From assembly GCA_020441605.1 (NCBI GenBank), contig JAGRLX010000097.1:1-11241 (forward strand): a stretch of 11,241 nucleotides of DNA, given 5' to 3'. Below are positions 5,461 through 11,241 of this stretch, in pieces (position 1 is the stretch's first letter; each line of letters starts with the position of its first letter). Source of the stretch: Alphaproteobacteria bacterium (GTDB taxonomy: Bacteria; Pseudomonadota; Alphaproteobacteria; Rhizobiales; Aestuariivirgaceae). Below the pieces are notes generated by a model. The model saw only the letters and a program-made list of their open reading frames with translations, was not told where the DNA came from and searched no databases. A program made the translations under genes and the position numbers.

Positions 5461-8006
5461 TCCACGCCCTCGCCCACAATCGTCTCCAGGTTCGCAAGAT
5501 AGCGCTTCCTGTTATGCCGCTCTTTGGCCCTTTCACGAAGTGCCACAGCCCGGCGCCGGCGCTCGTCAGGCGCCGAGAGCATGTGCCTAAGCACTTCCAC
5601 ATAATCATTGACACCTGCATCAGGGCCAACCGGCCAGCCGGTCGTATCATCGATCAGTTCCGGCACACCACCCACCGCACTCGCAACAATCGGCATACCC
5701 ATGAGAGCGCATTCGATCAAAATCGTGGGCATGCCGTCCCAAGTCGAGGTGTAGAGCCAGCCATCGCAGGCAGTGAGCGGAAGCTCGTCGTAGTGTTTGA
5801 ACGTTCCATGGAGGTGCAGATTGGCAGGCAAATCATTGGTTGAGGGCGGCTGATCGAGCACAGCCTTTCCCCAACATTCGAAATCTACGTCTGGCATGGC
5901 CGTAGCAATGGCAACCAGCAAGTCGAAGCGCTTCTGGCGGTCAAAGCGTCCGGCCCAGATCACGACCGGACGACGGCGAGAAGATGCTGAAGCAATTTGC
6001 GCATCGACAAGCGGCTCGTGCCGGAATTCGCGCATGCCAGGCGTGCAAAGAACATGCATTTGGGCTGACTGCGACGGGCCCAGCGCAAATCTTTCGATCA
6101 GGATGTTCCTGAGATAGTCGCTATCGAGAAGTGCGCCGGCCAGATGGCGAAGAACAGGGGCAAAAAACCACACCGGGTAACCCGTCTCCACTCCCCTTGC
6201 GGTTTGATCACTGCAGAAATAGTAACTGTAGAGGCGTGTGAAGAGCTTGAGCCGCGCGCCATATTTCTCAAAGGTGTCGAAAGCGGCCCGGCTGTTCACA
6301 TTGAAGACATTTTCTGGCGCGAGATATCGCAACACCTCGTAGAATATCCTCTGCTTCTGAGGCGCCTGCAATCTCGACAAATGGTCGGACAAGTCTACGC
6401 TGGCAACATCCGGTGGAAACCAGTCCGGACGCTCCCAGTCCGGCTGGTCGGTTCGCAGCACCAGGACACTCTGCCCAAGTTCGGCCAGGCTCCGGCAAAG
6501 CACGCCGGCAACGAAATCGGCGCCACCAAGCTTGCCGAATGGGATGAGCACAAGACTCTTGAACCTTGTCTTCGGCAACATTTTGATGAGTGTGCGCAGA
6601 ACGATATGCCCCTCTTCGTGGAAGGGCGGGTGGAGCGAGTTGGTCAATTCCTCGACTTCGCCGACAAGTGGGTCGATGGCGCGCGCACGGGACATGATTT
6701 CGCTGAACTGCGTGGATCTGCGAAAGCGCCGCATATTCATGATTGCGGACAGCGCGGGTTCATTGCCTGCGGCAAATCTCACGACGTCTTCGACCGTTCC
6801 CTGGCCGGCATCACTCGCTCTGCCAGGCGATTGCTTCAGTATGCGCAAATTTCGGTCGAACTGGAGATTTTGCCTGATACCATAAAGCAGCCAATGCTCG
6901 AATAACCAGCCTTCATAGCTCTTCAGGTCTGGATTGAGCGCAAGATAGTCGGTCTCGCAGAATAAAGGTGTGGGGACGATCTTATTGGCAACGCCATAGC
7001 CCAACCAGTGCTGAAAGGCGGATTCCGTAGACGGCAGTTGCACGCCATATTCGGCAAGTTGCTCCAGGTAATGGATCTCATGGAACAGCGGACCAGGCGC
7101 AACGCCACGAACATAGTCGGTGATCAGGTAGCGCGCGAAGAGTTCGGCAGCCGAGAGCGAGGCATCCAGATCGTTGGATTTTCGATAGTGCTCGGCATCG
7201 AACAATGGAACGACCAGTTTGGCCAGTGGAGTATTGTGCAGAAAGGCGGTGTCGACGCCCAAGGCCTCCAGCATGGTGCTGACTCGTCCGGTCCAGACAT
7301 CATCGCCTATGAGTTGGCCGGGAGTTACTGCCTTGCTGCGCCGCGCTGAATCCGGTGGACGACCACTCAGGCCACGAAGCCGTCCCTCCCGCAGGTAATG
7401 CAGGAAGGGGCAGGTGTCTGCATCCTTCAAACCTGGTACCTGCGCAATGTAGTGGCGAGAATCGAAGTCGGGAGCAGGCTCAAGGCCACGGCGCCACCCG
7501 AAAAGAAGATAGTGGGTTAAGGGATCGTGACGGATTGCGTCTTCTCCCGCCTGCTTGACATAGAACGGACGGTCGAATGCTTCAAGCATGGTCCATTGCC
7601 CTGGAATCACCGGGATTTCCATGTCCGGTCTGGCCCCAGCACCCAGCACCGGCGGGAAAAAGCTGTTCTTGCTGGCGGCCGGTGTCACGGCCGCAAGAAT
7701 CACGCCGAGTTCGCGCTTTTCCTTCTCCGTTGTCGCTTGTGGCTCGGAGCTCAGGATTCGCAGGCATGTGCTTTTTCCGGATTCCAAGGTCAGATTGACG
7801 ATGGTCTTGCCGCCAGGAGCAATCCTGGCGGACTTCAGCATTTTGCCATCTGTGATGGCGATGTCCTTGTGCGCCGGTTGGCCATCCGGACGCGGCAGGA
7901 AGAAGTGTAGATCGATCGAACCAGGCGGGTCTTCGATGCAGATGACGGCATCCAGTCCCAGCCACAGGTCAGGATAGCAATTTTTCACGAACTGCACTTT
8001 GGTCAC
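5457..8006 (-). CDS. Modular GT-B (GT4-like) glycosyltransferase with five FD..HYL repeats
   Basis: An 849-residue multidomain protein. Residues 1-110 are a beta-rich segment ending in EKRELGVIL, resembling the 'D.R.LGv' end of accessory domains in other bacterial glycan enzymes. Residues 144-217 and 269-386 hold five tandem units of about 37-41 residues (FDRPFYV, FDSRHYI, FDAEHYR, FHEIHYL, FCETDYL, each followed by HYL/HWL-type residues and G...G). Residues about 481-847 are a GT-B domain: GKLGGADFVAG at 491-501, VVIWAGRFDRQKRFD from about 681, and DGMPTILIECALMGMP at 757-772. The last is the family E-x7-E motif with Asp for the first Glu (D757, E765), followed by GGVPELI. It probably transfers a sugar in surface glycan assembly. 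GTG 8006 is chosen because AAGGG lies seven bases upstream. A TTG at 8165 would add 53 Cys/Gly-rich residues with no ribosome binding site. It is the first gene of the operon. Confidence 0.85.
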   Translation of the reverse strand: MTKVQFVKNCYPDLWLGLDAVICIEDPPGSIDLHFFLPRPDGQPAHKDIAITDGKMLKSARIAPGGKTIVNLTLESGKSTCLRILSSEPQATTEKEKRELGVILAAVTPAASKNSFFPPVLGAGARPDMEIPVIPGQWTMLEAFDRPFYVKQAGEDAIRHDPLTHYLLFGWRRGLEPAPDFDSRHYIAQVPGLKDADTCPFLHYLREGRLRGLSGRPPDSARRSKAVTPGQLIGDDVWTGRVSTMLEALGVDTAFLHNTPLAKLVVPLFDAEHYRKSNDLDASLSAAELFARYLITDYVRGVAPGPLFHEIHYLEQLAEYGVQLPSTESAFQHWLGYGVANKIVPTPLFCETDYLALNPDLKSYEGWLFEHWLLYGIRQNLQFDRNLRILKQSPGRASDAGQGTVEDVVRFAAGNEPALSAIMNMRRFRRSTQFSEIMSRARAIDPLVGEVEELTNSLHPPFHEEGHIVLRTLIKMLPKTRFKSLVLIPFGKLGGADFVAGVLCRSLAELGQSVLVLRTDQPDWERPDWFPPDVASVDLSDHLSRLQAPQKQRIFYEVLRYLAPENVFNVNSRAAFDTFEKYGARLKLFTRLYSYYFCSDQTARGVETGYPVWFFAPVLRHLAGALLDSDYLRNILIERFALGPSQSAQMHVLCTPGMREFRHEPLVDAQIASASSRRRPVVIWAGRFDRQKRFDLLVAIATAMPDVDFECWGKAVLDQPPSTNDLPANLHLHGTFKHYDELPLTACDGWLYTSTWDGMPTILIECALMGMPIVASAVGGVPELIDDTTGWPVGPDAGVNDYVEVLRHMLSAPDERRRRAVALRERAKERHNRKRYLANLETIVGEGVE

Positions 8007-8013
8007 GGAACTT

Positions 8014-8018
8014 CCCTT
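8014..8018 (-). promoter_or_regulatory. Ribosome binding site deciding the start of the modular glycosyltransferase
   Basis: On the minus strand AAGGG lies seven bases before the GTG at 8006-8004. No comparable site precedes the longer TTG start at 8165 or the in-frame ATG at 8135, which is why the shorter 849-residue product is preferred. Confidence 0.55.
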
Positions 8019-8182
8019 GCCAGAAAGGCACAAATCTACATTGAACCCGTTAACCTTCCCAAAATGATCGAATCGGAGTGCTGCAAATGCTCCTCCACAA
8101 AATCCGCCGAACACCGAGAACTTGCATCGGCACATAGACGGCCGGCACCAGCCACGTCCCGACAACTGTAAATGCAGTGAAA

Positions 8183-8194
8183 CTAAGTACTTAG
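8183..8194. promoter_or_regulatory. Perfect 12-bp palindrome, candidate operator
   Basis: CTAAGTACTTAG is exactly self-complementary. Outer arms GTGA (8178-8181) and TCAC (8196-8199) extend the symmetry loosely, off by one base. It sits in the divergent intergenic region, about 175 bases upstream of the preferred glycosyltransferase start and 224 upstream of the dehydrogenase start. That position and symmetry suit a dimeric regulator binding site. I do not recognise the regulator, and a chance palindrome is possible. Confidence 0.35.
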
Positions 8195-8241
8195 GTCACA
8201 CAAGGCAAGTTGTTCAAACGCATGTCACAAATGTGGCCGCT

Positions 8242-8265
8242 GACATTCCTCGGCAGCGACATTCC
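8242..8265. repeat. 8-bp direct repeat GACATTCC, 16-base period
   Basis: GACATTCC occurs at 8242-8249 and again at 8258-8265, about 1.5 helical turns apart, in the divergent intergenic region. It could be a tandem half-site for an activator of either flanking gene, but with only two copies it may be chance. Confidence 0.3.
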
Positions 8266-8405
8266 GGGTCTCCCGGCTGTCAATTCCTCTCGCCCTCGGT
8301 CAGCAGCCACCCACGAGACATTGTATTGTATCGGCAGCACGTGTAATTCCCGATCTGCGCGCCGCCTGCCTTTCGAAGCGGCGCCGAACACAATAGTTGT
8401 CTCAT

Positions 8406-8409
8406 GGAG
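8406..8409 (+). promoter_or_regulatory. Ribosome binding site deciding the start of the IolG-like gene
   Basis: GGAG ends eight bases before the GTG at 8418-8420. This favours that codon over the upstream in-frame TTG at 8397, and over the GTG at 8409, which overlaps the site itself. Confidence 0.65.
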
Positions 8410-8417
8410 TGGTTGTC

Positions 8418-9419
8418 GTGGCGGTTCGGGTGGCACTTGTCGGAGCGGGCGTCATGGGCGCCGATCATGGGCGAATCATCGGGACACAGATGTCTGGCGC
8501 CATTCTCCAGGTGGTGTGCGACGCAGACCGCGAGCGTGCCCGGACCGTTGCCGATGCCACGGGTGCCATCAGCATATCGAGTGATCCGCGCGCGGTGATC
8601 GCCGACAAATCGGTGGATGCCATCTTGATCGCCAGCCCCGACGCGACCCATGGCGAACTGACGATCGCCGCCATTGCCGCAGGCAAACCGGTCCTTTGCG
8701 AAAAGCCCCTTGCGCCAACGTCCGCCGAATGCCTCAAGGTTCTCGACGCAGAAACCGCCTCCGGACGCAGGCTGGTGCAGGTCGGCTTCATGCGCCGATT
8801 TGACCCTGCCTATGTTGAAATGAAGGCAGTGCTGTCGCGGGGCGACCTTGGACCCCCACTCATGTTCCACTGTTTCCATCGCAATGTTTCAGCGCCATCG
8901 TGGTTCACGTCGGAAATGGCCATTACCAATTCGGCTCCTCACGAATTCGATATAGCCCGCTGGATGCTCGATACCGACTATTCATCAATCAGCGTATTCC
9001 AACCCCGCAGCGCCGATGCCGCCAAGCCCGGAGCCCCTGTCCTCATGGTCGTCGAAACGACCGCAGGGCAACTGGTCAATATTGAGGTCAACAACAATGC
9101 CACCTATGGTTACGACGTAAGGGGAGAACTGGTTGGCGAAAATGGGTCGGTTTCGCTGCGGTCGCCCACCCACAGCGAAGTCAACCTCAACCTGATGCAG
9201 GCAGTGAATTACCCCAAGGACTGGCGTCCACGCTTTGCCGAAGCCTACCGGATTCAAAATCAGGCCTGGATCAATTCGATTGCGACCGGCGTGGCCGTCG
9301 GCGCAAGCGCCTGGGATGGCTATGCCGCCACATTGATTGCGGAAGCAGGCGTCCATTCCCTCGCGACCGCTGCGCCGGTCAAGGTTGCGCCCATTTCCAG
9401 ACCCGATCTTTACCGTTAA
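8418..9419 (+). CDS. Gfo/Idh/MocA oxidoreductase, inositol 2-dehydrogenase (IolG)-like
   Basis: A 333-residue NAD(P)-dependent dehydrogenase. VALVGAGVMG at residues 5-14 is the N-terminal Rossmann GxGxxG, and EKP at 95-97 carries the conserved lysine (K96). RLVQVGFMRRFDPAYV (118-133), HRN (154-156), HEFDIARWML (175-184), GELVGENG (236-243) and SAWDGYAA (297-304) follow inositol 2-dehydrogenase IolG closely along its length. IolG oxidises myo-inositol to 2-keto-inositol in the cytoplasm. In IolG the catalytic set is, from memory, Lys-Asp-His; here Lys (K96) and His (H175) are present but the Asp position is Asn (N171, codon AAT). Activity or substrate may therefore differ, and the symbol is left blank. 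The start is GTG 8418, set by GGAG. The gene is divergent from the glycan operon and convergent with the hydrogenase genes. No other inositol-catabolic gene is in the window, so a role in making a glycan sugar is possible but unproven. Confidence 0.85.
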   Translation: MAVRVALVGAGVMGADHGRIIGTQMSGAILQVVCDADRERARTVADATGAISISSDPRAVIADKSVDAILIASPDATHGELTIAAIAAGKPVLCEKPLAPTSAECLKVLDAETASGRRLVQVGFMRRFDPAYVEMKAVLSRGDLGPPLMFHCFHRNVSAPSWFTSEMAITNSAPHEFDIARWMLDTDYSSISVFQPRSADAAKPGAPVLMVVETTAGQLVNIEVNNNATYGYDVRGELVGENGSVSLRSPTHSEVNLNLMQAVNYPKDWRPRFAEAYRIQNQAWINSIATGVAVGASAWDGYAATLIAEAGVHSLATAAPVKVAPISRPDLYR

Positions 9420-9539
9420 CCCTGCCACTACGGCATGCCGATCTATGGGCAGCCACTTGTCCCTTGCCTGAAACCACGCGAGATGGTGTCAGGGCCTTTA
9501 CTCTAGAGCTGGCCAAATTGGTTCACCAGGACGTTTTTC

Positions 9540-9992
9540 TCAAGACTGCCGGTCAGCATACCAGGACAAGAAGTGATCGATTGCCAGATCAAGGTTCTTG
9601 GTCGCCTGATCGCTGATTCCTTCCTTCACCTCATCGAAATCATATCCTGCAATCGCCATCACAAAGGCCTCGGGAAGCTTGCCGAAAAGCGATCTGGTCA
9701 GAGCCATCAATCCAGCCGGTGTAAGGCTATGGCTCATCAAGCTTTCCGGATCACTGGTCCCCACGCTCTCGAAAGTGAATGGAACATCCGTGAGAACTGA
9801 TGCATCGGCAAAGACAACGCACTCCACCTCGCTCACAGCAAGCGCATGGTCGACCGTGAGCTGATAATCCACGATGCAGGTCAGCCCGCAAAGCGGTTTG
9901 CATGACAACTTTTGAGCGAATTTAGGTCCGAGGCCATCGTCGCCCCGACCCGGATTACCATAGCCAATCAGCAGTACCCGTGCCGATTTCAA
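9540..9992 (-). CDS. hoxW: [NiFe]-hydrogenase C-terminal maturation protease, HoxW-like
   Basis: A 150-residue member of the HyaD/HybD/HoxW peptidase family (M52). LLIGYGNPGRGDDGLGP at residues 7-23 is the N-terminal signature. D19, D63 (in FADAS) and H88 (in SHSLTPAG) occupy the positions of the three nickel-sensing ligands of the family. DYQLTVDHA at 42-50 is characteristic of the HoxW branch. It would remove the C-terminal peptide of the large subunit after nickel insertion; its presumed substrate is encoded directly upstream. The start is TTG 9992: it overlaps the large-subunit stop as TTGA and has AGGA four bases before it. No ATG or GTG in frame would retain the signature. The length is normal for the family. 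It is the last gene visible in the hydrogenase operon, followed by 120 bases with no clear terminator before the convergent dehydrogenase gene. Confidence 0.88.
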   Translation of the reverse strand: MKSARVLLIGYGNPGRGDDGLGPKFAQKLSCKPLCGLTCIVDYQLTVDHALAVSEVECVVFADASVLTDVPFTFESVGTSDPESLMSHSLTPAGLMALTRSLFGKLPEAFVMAIAGYDFDEVKEGISDQATKNLDLAIDHFLSWYADRQS

Positions 9993-11241
9993 TTGGTCCT
10001 GAACCGCTTTTCGAGCAGCGCACCATCAGCATCGATCAGCTCGACATGAAGCGGCATCTGTCCCAGGGAGTGCGTGGCGCAAGACAAACAGGGATCATAT
10101 GCCCGGATTGCCACCTCGATGTGATTGAGCATGCCTTCAGTGATGTGCTCCTTGCCCGACAGATGCCTCATCGCGACATCCTTCACAGCCCTGTTCATGC
10201 CTTCGTTGTTATGGGTCGTCGACACAATGAGATTGCAGTAAGTGACCTGGTCGTTTCGGTCGACACGATAGTGGTGAATAAGGTTGCCGCGAGGTGCCTC
10301 GATAACCCCGATCCCCTCTTCGCGCCGTTCGCCGGTCGCCCGAAGATCTGTTCCCTGCAAGTCCGAATCGTGGAGCAGTTGGCGGATTTTTTCCACACAG
10401 TGCACCACTTCGATCATGCGCGCCCAGTGATTGGCCAGGATCGAATTGTTCGGCGCACCCTTGGTGAGCAGCATCAACTCCCTGCGAGCTTCGTCGGCCA
10501 AGGGCGTGTCGATGAAGCTGGCGGTATTCATGCGCGCCAGTGGTCCGACTCGATACCATCCTTCATCCGGCCCAAGCTTCTTGATGAAGGGAAACTTCAT
10601 ATAGGACCAGGAGCGGACGTCCTCGACGAGGATTTCGTGGTATCTGGAATAGTCGAGGCCATCGAAGATCGTCTTGCCTTCCGCGGTGAGCGCCCGAAGC
10701 TTGCCGTGATAAAGGTCCAGCGCACCATCCCCCTCACGGGCCAAGGACATGTAGTTGGAAGGAAAGGATGCAAAGCCCCCCACCATCGCGGCATGTTCCA
10801 GAGTGTAGTCCCGGGCAAGCGCCAGCGCATCGCAAGCCCATCGCTCCATGTCGTCGATGTCACGCAGGAACGCATCGCGCTCGCTGACCGGCAAATTGCG
10901 ATTGATGCCGCCCGGTATGGCCCCGGTGCCATGGATCTTCTTGCCGGCTGTGGCTTCGATGATCTCCTGGCCAAACTTGCGCATCAAGATCGCACGCCTG
11001 CCAAGCTCCGGTTGCTCCTTCAGAACTTCGAAAATATTGCGTTTTTCGGCAGGTGCGCCAAATCCGAACAGAAGATCGGGAGCCGCAAGATGAAAGAAAT
11101 GCAGGACATGGCTCTGCATCACCTGGCCATAATGCATCAGGCGTCGCATTTTCTCGGCCGTCGGCGGCAATTGGTCAACGCCGCAGATAACATCCATTGC
11201 CTTTGCCGCAGCGAGGTGATGGCTCACCGGGCAGATGCCGC
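9989..11241 (-). CDS. hoxH: [NiFe]-hydrogenase large subunit, HoxH-type (5' end outside window)
   Basis: The last 416 residues of a [NiFe]-hydrogenase large subunit; the gene runs past the right edge. The visible N-terminal end reads GICPVSHHLAAAKAMD, the second half of the L1 nickel-binding motif (R-x-C-G-x-C), and the partial codon at 11240-11241 fits the first Cys. KKIHGTGAIPGGINRNL and GVIEAPRGNLIHHYRVD are large-subunit core segments. DPCLSCATH near the C terminus is the L2 motif. The 26 residues after its His are the peptide removed at maturation. These features fit group 3d, the cytoplasmic bidirectional NAD-linked hydrogenase that couples H2 and NAD+/NADH. About 70 residues are missing if the total is near 490, as in known HoxH. 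The diaphorase and small-subunit genes should lie further right. The GTG at 11227 is an internal Val, not a start. Group 3b or 3c membership is less likely but not excluded. Confidence 0.88.
   Translation of the reverse strand, partial: GICPVSHHLAAAKAMDVICGVDQLPPTAEKMRRLMHYGQVMQSHVLHFFHLAAPDLLFGFGAPAEKRNIFEVLKEQPELGRRAILMRKFGQEIIEATAGKKIHGTGAIPGGINRNLPVSERDAFLRDIDDMERWACDALALARDYTLEHAAMVGGFASFPSNYMSLAREGDGALDLYHGKLRALTAEGKTIFDGLDYSRYHEILVEDVRSWSYMKFPFIKKLGPDEGWYRVGPLARMNTASFIDTPLADEARRELMLLTKGAPNNSILANHWARMIEVVHCVEKIRQLLHDSDLQGTDLRATGERREEGIGVIEAPRGNLIHHYRVDRNDQVTYCNLIVSTTHNNEGMNRAVKDVAMRHLSGKEHITEGMLNHIEVAIRAYDPCLSCATHSLGQMPLHVELIDADGALLEKRFRTN

Larger units (their letters stand above)
8007..8417. 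other. Divergent intergenic region, about 410 bases
   Basis: This stretch lies between the start of the minus-strand glycan operon and the plus-strand dehydrogenase gene, so it should hold promoters for both directions. If the modular glycosyltransferase began at the longer TTG (8165), the gap would shrink to about 250 bases. I see a perfect palindrome (8183-8194), an 8-base direct repeat (8242-8265) and a good ribosome binding site for the plus-strand gene. I see no convincing sigma-70 or sigma-54 promoter, no riboswitch and no credible small gene on either strand. Confidence 0.6.

Noticed and set aside
4666..5502. Open frame of 278 codons on the plus strand
   Set aside because: It is antisense to the GT2 gene, whose motifs are clear; the plus-strand translation has no family features.
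6144..6905. Open frame of 253 codons on the plus strand
   Set aside because: It is antisense to the modular glycosyltransferase and has no recognisable domain.
8321..8347. Sigma-70-like promoter for the dehydrogenase (TTGTAT and TGTAAT)
   Set aside because: The boxes match weakly and the spacing is only 15 bases; not distinguishable from chance.
9420..9539. Terminator between the convergent dehydrogenase and hydrogenase genes
   Set aside because: Only short imperfect inverted repeats such as CCAAATTGG are visible, with no stem followed by a T-run.
11225..11227. GTG as the start of the hydrogenase large subunit
   Set aside because: The frame stays open upstream to the window edge and encodes GICP of the L1 nickel-binding motif, so the codon is an internal Val.

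Overview
The window is probably from an alphaproteobacterium, and the Hyphomicrobiales (rhizobia-like) are my best guess. This is inferred from moderately high GC, from protein styles common in that group (a short 'HIGTEKTGTTS' sulfotransferase and glycosyltransferases carrying FD..HYL-type repeat modules), and from a HoxH-type NAD-linked hydrogenase. No rRNA, tRNA, CRISPR array or insertion sequence was seen, so the taxonomy is not firm.

Layout, left to right. (1) Positions 5-283 (+) encode the C-terminal end of a DegT/DnrJ/EryC1/StrS sugar aminotransferase, with an in-frame TAA at 2-4 directly before it, so the fragment has no visible start. (2) Positions 352-2700 (+) hold a putative GT-D-fold glycosyltransferase followed by an NAD-dependent sugar epimerase/dehydratase. 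(3) Positions 2717-8006 (-) form a four-gene operon, in transcription order: a large modular GT-B (GT4-like) glycosyltransferase, a GT-A (GT2) glycosyltransferase, a SAM-dependent methyltransferase and a PAPS-type sulfotransferase. The first three genes are joined by two 4-base ATGA stop/start overlaps. (4) Positions 8007-8417 are a divergent intergenic region with a perfect 12-bp palindrome and an 8-bp direct repeat. (5) Positions 8418-9419 (+) encode an IolG-like Gfo/Idh/MocA dehydrogenase. (6) Positions 9540-11241 (-) hold the end of a [NiFe]-hydrogenase operon: a HoxH-type large subunit that runs off the right edge, then its HoxW-type C-terminal maturation protease, joined by a 4-base TTGA overlap.

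Positions 1-8006 look like part of a cell-surface glycan locus. The epimerase and the (now fragmentary) aminotransferase would make nucleotide sugars, three glycosyltransferases of three different folds would assemble the glycan, and the methyltransferase and sulfotransferase would decorate it. The product is therefore likely to be a methylated and/or sulfated polysaccharide, lipopolysaccharide or glycosylated protein, which is an inference from family membership. The dehydrogenase may supply an inositol- or sugar-derived keto compound, or may be unrelated. The hydrogenase genes are a separate energy-metabolism unit, convergent with the dehydrogenase gene.

The points most worth a second look are: the shared FD..HYL module in two glycosyltransferases of different fold; the Asn in place of the expected catalytic Asp in the IolG-like enzyme; the aminotransferase fragment; and several start sites where the longest reading frame is probably not the real gene.
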